From positions 1 to 47,714 of the forward strand of contig DCVT01000025.1 of assembly GCA_002328075.1 (NCBI GenBank): a stretch of DNA of 47,714 bases, read 5' to 3'. This document shows, piece after piece, positions 40,360 to 47,714 of this stretch (the stretch's first letter is position 1; the number at the start of each line of letters is the position of its first letter). The position numbers were made by a program, and so were the translations under genes. Source of the DNA: Anaerolineales bacterium UBA2181. Its GTDB lineage: Bacteria > Chloroflexota > Anaerolineae > Promineifilales > UBA4811. The notes below the pieces were generated by a model, which did not search any database, was not told where the DNA came from, and saw nothing but the letters and a program-made list of their open reading frames with translations.

Positions 40360-40659
40360 GTGGTACTGGCAGTGGACCCGTTCACCGACCTGTCCGGCGT
40401 AAAACGTCGGCCGGCGCTGGTGGTTTCATCCAGCGACCGGGAGGGAAAAGACTGCATTCTGGCATTCATCACTTCGCAACCGGACACCACCGATCCGACG
40501 GATCTCCCCATCCCGTCTGATCACTCCGATTTGAGGTCCACCGGACTGCGGGCTCCGTCGGTGGTCGGCTGTGGCAAGCTGATGACCATCCATCCTACAC
40601 TGCTGACTGGCCGGCTGGGCGAGTTGAGCACCTCGTTGATGGTTCAGGTCGACACCTGA
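40360..40659 (+). CDS. MazF/PemK-like toxin with unclear start
   Basis: The first standard start in frame is GTG 40360, giving 99 residues: DPFTDLSGVKRRPALVVSS, AFITSQP, DLRSTGLRAPSVVGCGKL, LTGRLGELS. These are MazF family landmarks (PFTDLSGxKxRPALV). The conserved N-terminal segment before them (DPIRRGWVVLAV) is encoded in the same frame upstream of GTG, back to a CTG at 40336 after a stop at 40333, overlapping the antitoxin end. Either a CTG (or ATA) start is used, or the start was lost. Without that strand the fold would be incomplete. Confidence 0.7.
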   Translation: MVLAVDPFTDLSGVKRRPALVVSSSDREGKDCILAFITSQPDTTDPTDLPIPSDHSDLRSTGLRAPSVVGCGKLMTIHPTLLTGRLGELSTSLMVQVDT

Positions 40660-40689
40660 TTGCGCCGCGCCCTGGACCTGTGAGAGGTG

Positions 40690-41504
40690 GCCTCATGCGG
40701 CCAGGCCGACCGACAACGTCACCGGCGGGAGCCTGGTCAGCGGCGCGCATTGGCTCACGCGGACCTACCACTATAGCGATTCGGCCCACGCTCATGTGGT
40801 CACCTCGCTGATCAGCGGCTGGCAGCTCGCCTACGACGACTATGGGAACATGACCGGCCGGCAGGATGGTGGATGTTACGCCCAGCGCTTTGGCGTGGAG
40901 AACCGCCTGGTGATGGTCACACACGCGCCTGCGCACAGTGCAGGTGCGGACACCCAGACGCCGAGCGTGACCCAGTTTGTGTATGACGGCGACGGCAACG
41001 GGGTATTCGTAATCTTCCCGGACGGCTCGTGGACAGCCTCCGCGGGCGAGCATGATCAGGTCGCGGCGGCGGCCCGGACCGGGGAACCCAGCTGGTGGAC
41101 GATCTCGAGTGCGCCGACTCGCCGCTCAATCGCGGCTGGTCGGTCTATGCCGGCAGCGGCACGGTGCAGACGGTGACACCACCACCAACCCGGGGACCGG
41201 CCGTGGCATCCTCTACCCGTCCGGCGGAACGCTCCACGCCCGGCGCACCCACCTATCGGTGTGGATCAAGGTCGGCAACACCGGTTACTTTTACGTGCGG
41301 GTGAGCGCCACCAAGGGGAGCAGGTACAGCGCCGCTACCGCCCCGCGGGGACGGCGGATGGCCCGGTCCAAACAGGCCCAACACGCGCGCGGGTCCGGGT
41401 TTCTGCCGGCCGTCGTGCGCGGGCAGGCACATTCTGGGTGTGATGGGCCGGCAAGCCGGATCCGGGAGGCCGAGGCGCTGGCCTCCCGGTTGCTGAACCT
41501 CTGA
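40690..41504 (+). pseudogene. second RHS/YD-repeat fragment
   Basis: VTGGSLVSGAHWL, TYHYSDSAHAHVVTSL, AYDDYGNMTGRQDG, FGVENRLVMVTHA and FVYDGDGNGVF are consecutive RHS repeat units in one frame (40710-41050). A shift then leads to LVDDLECADSPLNRGWSVY, and LSVWIKVGNTGYFYVRVS, another carbohydrate-binding-like strand pattern. The C-terminal RHS core domain and any toxin tip are absent. It is probably the continuation of the fragment at 39332-39997, with the MazE/MazF-like pair between the two. Confidence 0.65.
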
Positions 41505-41520
41505 TCGAGTTGGTCGAGGA

Positions 41521-41545
41521 GCCCCTGGCGGTCGGGGCCAGGGGC
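41521..41545 (-). terminator. terminator hairpin of the liv operon
   Basis: A perfect 8-bp stem (GCCCCTGG at 41521-41528 with CCAGGGGC at 41538-41545) and a 9-base loop, 5 nt after the livM stop on the minus strand. No T-run follows, but position and strength fit an operon end. Confidence 0.6.
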
Positions 41546-41550
41546 GACAC

Positions 41551-42804
41551 TTATCCCCCGCCGCCGCGCAGGGCTTGCAGGCGTTTCCTCCAGCCCTGTT
41601 TCCACTGCAGGTTTCTCAGCCGCCAGGTACCCACAATTCCATAGGGCACAAAAAGGACAAAGGATACATAGATGGCGCCCAGCATAAAGCCGGCCGAAGC
41701 GCCGAACCAGCGAAAGAGGTAATAGTCCAAGAGCCGGTAGAGAGCGGCCCCGATCATGGCACCGCTCAACGTCCCCATGCCGCCAATGAGTATGATGAGC
41801 AACGCGTCCACCGTATGGCCCATCCCGGCAATCTCGGGGCTCACCAGTGGCTTGAACACCGCGTGCATGCACCCGGCCAGCGCGGCGGTCACGGAAGCGA
41901 GCGTCAGGGCGGCCAGTTTGAACAGGAACGTGTTGTAGCCCAGCATGAGCGCCCGGTTTTCGTTTTCTCGAATGGCCACGCAGACACGACCGGTGGGCGA
42001 GTTAACGAACCGCTTGTATATCAGGTAAACCGCCACCGCAAAGGCCAGCCCGAGAAAGTAGAACCGCAACCGCTGCGTCGCCGGGTTGAGGAAGTCCGGT
42101 CGCGGGATGCCCTGCAAGCCGACGTCTGCGCCGGTATATCCGGCCAGCTCGCGGGTGCCGAGCATGATGGCAAAAACCGACGCAATGCCCAGCGTCACCA
42201 GCGCAAAAGTGATCCCTTTGACGCGCGGCAGCACAATCCCGAACAGCAGCGCCTGGATCACGCCGGCGATGATCACCATGCCCACCGTGGAGCGAAACAG
42301 ACCCCAGATCACCGCAGCCAAGCCGATGACCACCAATGGAGTCGACAACCGGTCAACCGTGGCCCGCCAGGGCGGCAGCCAGCGAGCCAACGCTCCCAGC
42401 AGACTGCTCAGCACCACCAGCGCCAATCCGGCATAGGTGACGGAAAGATGCCAGCCGGCGGGGACGAAGGGCATCTTGAACGTCTTGAGCAGGACTCCGG
42501 TAAGATAGGCCCCCACGGCAAAGAACATGGCGTGCCCAAAAGAGAGCAGTCCGGTGATGCCCAGCACCAGGTCGTAGCTGATGGCATAGACCGCCAGGAT
42601 AAAAACCTCCACCATCAGGCCCTGGATGAACATCGAATACCCTGAACCGTTTACCAGGACCTCCGACACGGTGTGGCCGTCCAGTGCGCCGATGACAAAG
42701 GGCAATGCAACCAGGGCGACGAACACCAGGAGCGGTCCCAGATTACCCCGGACCTGCGACAACAGCGTGTTTCTTTGGATCGGGATCGCGGATGCAGTCG
42801 CCAT
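41551..42804 (-). CDS. livM: branched-chain amino-acid-type ABC permease LivM, enlarged
   Basis: A 417-residue inner-membrane permease (typical LivM about 300-350). LVLGITGLLSFGHAMFFAVGAYLTG and VKGITFALVTLGIA are the LivM core; VCVAIRENENRALMLGYN carries the cytoplasmic EAA-like loop contacting the ATPases, and IGGMGTLSGAMIGAAL is near the C-terminus. About 60 extra residues with additional hydrophobic segments (around 120-185) separate the first helices from the core. ATG 42804 follows the livH stop by three bases. Last gene of the operon. Confidence 0.92.
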   Translation of the reverse strand: MATASAIPIQRNTLLSQVRGNLGPLLVFVALVALPFVIGALDGHTVSEVLVNGSGYSMFIQGLMVEVFILAVYAISYDLVLGITGLLSFGHAMFFAVGAYLTGVLLKTFKMPFVPAGWHLSVTYAGLALVVLSSLLGALARWLPPWRATVDRLSTPLVVIGLAAVIWGLFRSTVGMVIIAGVIQALLFGIVLPRVKGITFALVTLGIASVFAIMLGTRELAGYTGADVGLQGIPRPDFLNPATQRLRFYFLGLAFAVAVYLIYKRFVNSPTGRVCVAIRENENRALMLGYNTFLFKLAALTLASVTAALAGCMHAVFKPLVSPEIAGMGHTVDALLIILIGGMGTLSGAMIGAALYRLLDYYLFRWFGASAGFMLGAIYVSFVLFVPYGIVGTWRLRNLQWKQGWRKRLQALRGGGG

Positions 42805-42807
42805 GGT

Positions 42808-44397
42808 TCACTCTTTCTTTCCCAACAAGCCATGAGGCATGATGACCAGGATGATGATCATCAACAGCACGGTGGATGCCGGCACCAGCGGCGGCGTGGG
42901 TTTGAACGGCTGCTCCAGAAATGGGATCTTGATGCCGACCTGACCGTATTTGATGATGAACTGCTGAAGGAGACCGACCAGCACCGAGCCCACTGCTGCC
43001 CCGGGATAGCTCGTCAGGCCGCCCACCGCCAGGGCTACCAACGCGCCCAGCAGCAGATGTTCGCCCATCGCGTTCGAGAGCCCGCTGGAAGGCCCGGCTA
43101 GCACGCCGCCGAGGGCGGCAATGGCCACGCCCAAGGCAAAGACCAGGGTAAAGACCTGCCTCACATTGATTCCCAGTGCCTGCACCATCTCGCTATCCTG
43201 GACGCCGGCGCGGATGACCATACCCAGGCGGGTGCGCTGGATCAGGAGCCAGACGCCGATGAGGACGGCCAGACCGACCAGAATGAGAAAGACCTCGTTG
43301 TAGGTACGAATACGGGTGGTCTCCCCGCCAATGGTCAGCTGTATGGTGGAGCACTTGTGGGCCAACCAGCCGGCCAGGTCGGTTGCCGGACACCCCTCTC
43401 CGGCTCCGGCAAAGAGCGACGGCCGCGGCATGGTGAAACCCTGGCGACCCCAGATCGCCCGCACGATCTCTATGCCCACAAAGCTCAGGCCAAAGGTCAT
43501 CATAATCTGGTAGATGCCGCGATCGTACAGCGGCCGGATGAGCGTAGACTCCATGAGCGCTCCCAATCCGGCGCCCGACAGGGTGGCCGCCACTATCGCG
43601 ATCAAGAACAGCCAGGTGGTGTCAATGCGCAGGAGCCAGGCGGTTAGCCCGTCGTTGGCCAGAAAGACCAGCAAACCACCGGCCGCCAGCGCGGCGGCAA
43701 TGGCTACTGATCCCCACGGAATGTGGAGCGCATCGCCGGACATGGCGGGGCCGCCGCGCCGCCGGTTCACGCCGGCCAGGCTGGCCGAGATAACGGCGCC
43801 GGCCAGCACAAGTCCTGCCAGGCCGATCACCGGTGATAGCCCCTCAAAACGGGCCGCCTGTGCCATGGCGCCCACGTTTCCGGCCTCAAAGTTCTGGGTC
43901 CACACGATGGGGCTGTCGGTGTAACTCTGCCAGTCCCACATGGCGAGCGGCGCCCGCGACATCACGAGCACCAAGACCGCTGCACCCAGCCCCAGCCCAA
44001 CCCAGGGCCAAGTCTGAGCGACCCGGTGGGGAAGCCTGGCTCGTTGCAGTATCCGGTCCCACAGCGGCTGCAGGAGAAATCCGGCGGCGATCAGCAGTAG
44101 CGGCGTCAGGAGGTCCACAAAGGTGTCCGGCCTGACATAGACGCTCCATCCAACGTAAGCGCCGATCATGAACAGTGTTCCGTGAGCCAGGTTCAACACG
44201 TCCATCAGGCCGAGGATGATCGAAAACCCGGCTGCCACCAAGAACGTGACTGCCCCGACCGAAAAACCGCGCAACGTTGTGATGATCCAGTCCTTGGTGC
44301 TCAGCCCCCTCACCGCTGCGATGAAAAGCAACAACAGCACAATCAGAGTCAGTATTCGGGTCCGATTCTTGCGCAAGGTTACTGCAAGGTTGTCCAT
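42808..44397 (-). CDS. livH: branched-chain amino-acid-type ABC permease LivH, strongly enlarged
   Basis: A 529-residue permease, far above the usual 290-310. Start ATG 44397 has AAGGA 7 nt upstream. The canonical first part (GAVTFLVAAGFSIILGLMDVLNLAHGTLFMIGAY, about 48-81) and second part (ESTLIRPLYDRGIYQIMMTFGLS, from about 283, then MVIRAGVQDSEMVQALGIN and LGALVALAVGGLTSYPGAAVGSV) are separated by about 160-170 extra residues (about 90-255) with several further membrane segments and one soluble loop. The insert is in frame and compositionally normal. It forms the channel with LivM. Confidence 0.92.
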   Translation of the reverse strand: MDNLAVTLRKNRTRILTLIVLLLLFIAAVRGLSTKDWIITTLRGFSVGAVTFLVAAGFSIILGLMDVLNLAHGTLFMIGAYVGWSVYVRPDTFVDLLTPLLLIAAGFLLQPLWDRILQRARLPHRVAQTWPWVGLGLGAAVLVLVMSRAPLAMWDWQSYTDSPIVWTQNFEAGNVGAMAQAARFEGLSPVIGLAGLVLAGAVISASLAGVNRRRGGPAMSGDALHIPWGSVAIAAALAAGGLLVFLANDGLTAWLLRIDTTWLFLIAIVAATLSGAGLGALMESTLIRPLYDRGIYQIMMTFGLSFVGIEIVRAIWGRQGFTMPRPSLFAGAGEGCPATDLAGWLAHKCSTIQLTIGGETTRIRTYNEVFLILVGLAVLIGVWLLIQRTRLGMVIRAGVQDSEMVQALGINVRQVFTLVFALGVAIAALGGVLAGPSSGLSNAMGEHLLLGALVALAVGGLTSYPGAAVGSVLVGLLQQFIIKYGQVGIKIPFLEQPFKPTPPLVPASTVLLMIIILVIMPHGLLGKKE

Positions 44398-44407
44398 GTC
44401 ATCGTCC

Positions 44408-45112
44408 TTATGCTGCACCCAGATAGCGCTGGATGGTCGCCGCGTCGTTCACCAGGTCTGCCATCTTGCCCGATCGAACCGACCGGCCTTCCTCGATGAT
44501 GACGTACCGCTCGGCAAGCTGGCTGGCGACGAGAAAATTCTGCTCCACCAGCAGCACGGTTGTCTCGGCCGACAGCTTGTGGATGGCTTCCATCATCTGC
44601 TCGATGATCACCGGCGCCAGCCCCTCGCTGGGTTCGTCGATGAGCAGAAGGCGGTTGTCGGCGACAAGCGCGCGCGCGACTGCCAGCATCTGCTGCTGCC
44701 CGCCCGAGAGATGGGTTCCCGGCAACTGGATGAGTCTCTTGAGGTCCGGGAACAGCGAAAAGATCATCTCCGATTTGCGATTCAGATCTCCCTTGGTGCG
44801 CTCCGCGATCTGGAGATTCTCGCCGACGCTCAGGGCGCGAAAGATGGCGCGATTCTCGGGCACGAAACCGATTCCCAGGCCGGCAATGTGGAACGTTCGT
44901 CTGCCCTGGATTTCTGCGCCGTCAAAGATGATCTTGCCCTGACTCGGCGGCCTCAGCCCGAGAACGGACTTGAGCGTGGTGGTTTTGCCTGCGCCGTTGC
45001 GGCCAAGCAGAGCCACGATGCTGCCTCTGGGCACCTCCACCGTCACACCCTGAAGGATGTGAAATTGACCTATGTAGGTGTGGATGTCCTGGATTTCAAG
45101 CAGGTTTTCCAT
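44408..45112 (-). CDS. livF: branched-chain amino-acid-type ABC ATPase LivF
   Basis: A 234-residue ATPase of normal length. Walker A GRNGAGKT near residues 37-44, LGIGFVPENRAIFRALSV (Q-loop region), signature LSGGQQQMLAVARAL, Walker B LLLIDEPSEGLAP and H-loop VEQN (His replaced by Gln, usual in LivF). It pairs with the LivG domain encoded just upstream as part of a fusion (14-nt gap) and is followed by livH after 10 nt. Confidence 0.95.
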   Translation of the reverse strand: MENLLEIQDIHTYIGQFHILQGVTVEVPRGSIVALLGRNGAGKTTTLKSVLGLRPPSQGKIIFDGAEIQGRRTFHIAGLGIGFVPENRAIFRALSVGENLQIAERTKGDLNRKSEMIFSLFPDLKRLIQLPGTHLSGGQQQMLAVARALVADNRLLLIDEPSEGLAPVIIEQMMEAIHKLSAETTVLLVEQNFLVASQLAERYVIIEEGRSVRSGKMADLVNDAATIQRYLGAA

Positions 45113-45126
45113 GGTATCCCTCGTGA

Positions 45127-47073
45127 CTACTGGGCGGTGAGGTCGCCGTACAGCCCGCCCAGGTAGGCGCTCTGGACCACCTCGTTGGCGGCAATCTCGG
45201 CTGGAGAGCCTTCGGCCAGAACCATCCCGTGGTGCATGACGGTGATCTGATCCGAGATGCTCATGACCACGTTCATGTTGTGTTCGACCAACAGGATCGT
45301 TTTGTTTCCTGCGCTGTGGACCCGACGGATGAGATCCAACAGCTCGGGGACCTGCTCGGCTGCCATGCCGGATGTGGGTTCGTCCAGGAGCAGCAACTCA
45401 GGGTCCGAAGCCAAGATAATAGCCAGCTCCAACTTGCGCTGCCCGCCGTGGGGCAGGGTGCGGGCCAAGGCGCCGCTGGTCTGATCCAGCCCCACCAGGC
45501 AGGCTACCTCCCGGGCTCGCTCCTCATACCGGCGAAAGTGCCGGTAGTCGTTGAGCATGCGAAAGTTGTCCTTGCCCAGCGCCTGACACGCCAGTCGGAT
45601 GTTCTCCAGCACGGTCAGGTTGGGAAAGATGTTGGTGATCTGAAACGAACGGCCGATTCCCAGGTGAGCCGTCCGATGGAGTGGCAACTGGGTGATGTCC
45701 TTTCCCTTGTAATAGACGCGGCCGCTGGTGGGCTCGAGGTTACCGCTGAGCAGGTTAAAGAAGGTGGTCTTGCCGGCACCGTTTGGGCCGATGATGGAGT
45801 GGATTGTGCGGCGACGGACCTTGACACTCACGTTAGCCACTGCCACCAGCGCTCCAAACTCCCGCCGCAGGTTTCGTGTTTCCAGGATGAATTCTTCGGT
45901 CATGGTCATGGCCTCGGGCACTGGCGGTGCGGTCTCCTCGGGCGATGTTTCACGGATGAGCTTTGGGACGGCCCATGGACGTGTGGGGTCTGGATCCGGT
46001 ACCATCTCGACGATGTACATCGGTTGGAGGGCCTGGTGATCCTGTCGGCGAAAGGTGTAGGCGCCCTTGGCGGCTTCAAAGGACATGCCCTCCATGACCG
46101 GAATAAGGGACTCGGCCTGCGGGCTGCCCTCAGTTCGGACCAGTGCCTGGACCAGTGCTACTCCCGCTGCAAAGCTGCTTCCGGTAAAGAGGTCGGGCGG
46201 CTCGCCGTGTCGACGGACGTGCTCGGCAATCAGCCAATCGTTGATGGGGTTGCTGGGCAGTATGGGCGAGTATTTGCAGATGCCCACCATCCCGACGGCG
46301 TCCATCCCGAGGGCGTGACGGGCTTCGCGGTCTCCCAATCCGCCGGTCACTCTAAACCGGTCAAAGACGCCCACTTGACGCATCTGGCCAAAGAGCTCGC
46401 GGTATCCGGCGCCGGCCCACGACTGCACCAGCACGTCGGCGCCGCTGCTCAGGACTTGGTCAAGGTAGGGGGTAAAGTCCAGCGTATCCGGAGGTGCAAA
46501 GATGTCCGCCAACGTGGTCCCGCCGTGTCCCTCAATGACCTTTCTCCAAGCGGCGCTGCTCTGCCGACCAAAGACATTGTCGGGCGCAACGAAAGCAAAG
46601 GTCTTGCCCAGATGCTCCACGGCGTGCCGACCGCCAGCGGCCGCATCCTGCCAGACGGTGGCGGCAGTGCGAAACACATACGGGTTCACGTGCTGGCCGG
46701 TGATGCTGTCGGCGGCGGCTGGATCTACCAGCAGGACACGGCGGTACTCTTGCGCAACACCCGCGACCGCAATGGCGGCGGCGCTGGAGACACATCCCTG
46801 AAGTACGTGCACTTGTTGTTGTTCAATCAACTCCCGGGCCTTGCGGGCGGCGGTCGCAGCGTCGCCGGCATCGTCCTCGACGATCAGCAGAATGGGCCGA
46901 CCACAGACTTGGTTGGTGCCTTTGGACGCATATTCGATGCCCAACTCCAGGCCGCGCACCTGCATTTCGCCATAGTAGTCCAGGGGACCGGTTCGAGTGG
47001 TCAGCACCCCCAGTTTGATGGCGGCGGCGCCTGGTTTCAAGGTGCGCAATCGTCCCAGGAAAGAGCTCGTCAT
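45127..47073 (-). CDS. fusion of a substrate-binding domain (LivK-like) to the LivG ATPase
   Basis: 648 residues from ATG 47073, which has a perfect AGGAGG site. Residues 19-about 365 are a periplasmic-binding-type Leu/Ile/Val receptor fold (IKLGVLTTRTGPLDYYGEM, ADSITGQHVNPYVFRT, APDNVFGRQ, NPINDWLIAEH, EGMSFEAAKGAYTF). A Pro/Glu linker (366-388) leads to a complete LivG: MTEEFILETRNL (391), Walker A GPNGAGKT (429-436), signature LPHGGQRKLE (540-549), LLLDEPTSG, H597. There is no signal peptide or membrane segment before the binding domain, so as written the whole protein is cytosolic. An ATG at 45903 with GAGG 8 nt upstream could also yield free LivG. The binding domain is a paralog of the next gene. 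Confidence 0.88.
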   Translation of the reverse strand: MTSSFLGRLRTLKPGAAAIKLGVLTTRTGPLDYYGEMQVRGLELGIEYASKGTNQVCGRPILLIVEDDAGDAATAARKARELIEQQQVHVLQGCVSSAAAIAVAGVAQEYRRVLLVDPAAADSITGQHVNPYVFRTAATVWQDAAAGGRHAVEHLGKTFAFVAPDNVFGRQSSAAWRKVIEGHGGTTLADIFAPPDTLDFTPYLDQVLSSGADVLVQSWAGAGYRELFGQMRQVGVFDRFRVTGGLGDREARHALGMDAVGMVGICKYSPILPSNPINDWLIAEHVRRHGEPPDLFTGSSFAAGVALVQALVRTEGSPQAESLIPVMEGMSFEAAKGAYTFRRQDHQALQPMYIVEMVPDPDPTRPWAVPKLIRETSPEETAPPVPEAMTMTEEFILETRNLRREFGALVAVANVSVKVRRRTIHSIIGPNGAGKTTFFNLLSGNLEPTSGRVYYKGKDITQLPLHRTAHLGIGRSFQITNIFPNLTVLENIRLACQALGKDNFRMLNDYRHFRRYEERAREVACLVGLDQTSGALARTLPHGGQRKLELAIILASDPELLLLDEPTSGMAAEQVPELLDLIRRVHSAGNKTILLVEHNMNVVMSISDQITVMHHGMVLAEGSPAEIAANEVVQSAYLGGLYGDLTAQ

Positions 47074-47155
47074 AATATACCTCCTGGACGCGAACGTCAC
47101 GGGCGGGAGATGGAGAGGTTCGTCAGCCTCTCCATCTCCGCGCGGAAATCAGGGA

Positions 47156-47714
47156 TTACTGGCCAGCCAGACTCCCGACAGGTAGGCTGCCACACCGGGC
47201 CACCGTGTCGGCCGGCAGCAGGCAGGGCGGTTCGGGCCGGGTGGTCCCGACCACGGTGTAGAACTTGGACTCGGGATCGTTGAGATTGTCCAGTTTGACG
47301 ATGTACATGTCCTGAATGGCGACGTGGTCCTCGGGCCGGATGAACACCTTGCCCTTGGGTCCGTCGAACTCCATGCCTTCCAAGGCCGAGATCAGGATGG
47401 CGGTGCGCATGTCACCACCGGTTGCTTTGGCGGCCTCGACGGCCAGAATGGCGGCATTCATGCCATCGGCGTCAAAGAGGTCGGGCGGAACGCCGTAGCG
47501 TGCCCGTGTCTCCTGAACCAGCCAGTTGTTGATGGGGTTGTCGGCGCACTGCCAGCAGTACAGGATGCCGCTGGTCTGGCCGATGACGGGCTGGAAGATG
47601 GCCTGCATGGTGAGGTTGTCAAAGAAAGACGCGCCCAGTCCCATAGAGTCCATCACGCCGAGCTCTTTGGCTGCCTGGAACATGGGAATAAACCCTCCAC
47701 CGGCCCAGGTGACG
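47156..47714 (-). CDS. livK: substrate-binding protein of the liv transporter (5' partial)
   Basis: The C-terminal 185 codons of a Peripla_BP_6-type receptor; the start, and any signal peptide, lie beyond the window. NPINNWLVQETRARYGVPPDLF, DMRTAILISALEGMEFDGPKG, IRPEDHVAIQDMYIVKL are typical of LivK-like proteins binding amino acids, amides, urea or short acids. Strong similarity of these stretches to the binding domain of the downstream fusion indicates tandem duplication. It is the first visible gene of the operon, 82 nt before the fusion gene. Confidence 0.9.
   Translation of the reverse strand, partial: VTWAGGGFIPMFQAAKELGVMDSMGLGASFFDNLTMQAIFQPVIGQTSGILYCWQCADNPINNWLVQETRARYGVPPDLFDADGMNAAILAVEAAKATGGDMRTAILISALEGMEFDGPKGKVFIRPEDHVAIQDMYIVKLDNLNDPESKFYTVVGTTRPEPPCLLPADTVARCGSLPVGSLAGQ

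Noticed and set aside
45229..47283. Long plus-strand open frame (684 codons) opposite the liv fusion gene
   Set aside because: It mirrors the codon pattern of the minus-strand gene, is rich in His, Gln and Gly, and matches no family. It is a GC-rich shadow.
1..47714. CRISPR arrays, tRNA and rRNA genes
   Set aside because: No regularly spaced repeats other than the 24-bp coding repeat, and no tRNA or rRNA sequence was recognised by eye. A covariance-model scan would be needed to exclude a tRNA.

Overview
The window is a GC-rich chromosomal piece, most likely from an uncultured or environmental member of the Chloroflexota (Anaerolineae/Caldilineae-like). This is inferred from gene style: a small secreted protein ending in the YLPLV tail common in that phylum, pyrrolysine-free MttB-family methyltransferase paralogs, LppX-like lipoproteins, an AmaP-like gene next to scpB, and RHS/CBM remnants. 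No rRNA or tRNA gene was seen, so the placement is only an inference.

Layout. 0-8 kb: end of a coiled-coil membrane protein, a small secreted protein, a DinB remnant, an ABC exporter, a Ca2+-type P-ATPase, a HOGA-like DapA-family aldolase and a DegV protein. 8-14.6 kb: a housekeeping run on the plus strand (AmaP-like, scpB, S4 pseudouridine synthase, MttB-family protein, cmk, plsC, DUF512 radical SAM). 14.8-30.6 kb: mixed genes, namely an orphan protein with an injection-system-type N-terminal motif, two MFS exporters, a lipoprotein, an epimerase-LCP pair, a membrane-anchored isoaspartyl methyltransferase, a spermidine-synthase-like membrane protein, a PatB/MalY aminotransferase, a GH13 glucosidase and a ferredoxin-tailed aldo-keto reductase.

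30.6-41.5 kb is an accessory island. It holds six toxin-antitoxin modules in different states of decay (DUF6922/AbiEii, RelE-like, RHH-MazF, antitoxin/VapC, antitoxin/PIN, MazE-like/MazF-like). They are interleaved with fragments of a histidine kinase, an aldo-keto reductase, an IS transposase and an RHS/CBM protein. Inside this zone is an intact-looking redox gene (34364-35113, minus) read as a selenoprotein: a peroxiredoxin-glutaredoxin fusion with in-frame UGA exactly at the peroxidatic cysteine, a SECIS-like hairpin 11 nt later and a good promoter upstream. This is the most striking item in the window. A nucleotidyltransferase and a second MttB-family gene follow it.

41.5-47.7 kb (minus) is a branched-chain amino-acid-type ABC transporter operon, livK - [livK::livG fusion] - livF - livH - livM. 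One paralogous substrate-binding domain, lacking a signal peptide, is fused in frame to the LivG ATPase, and both permeases are longer than usual. This is the second unusual system of the window.
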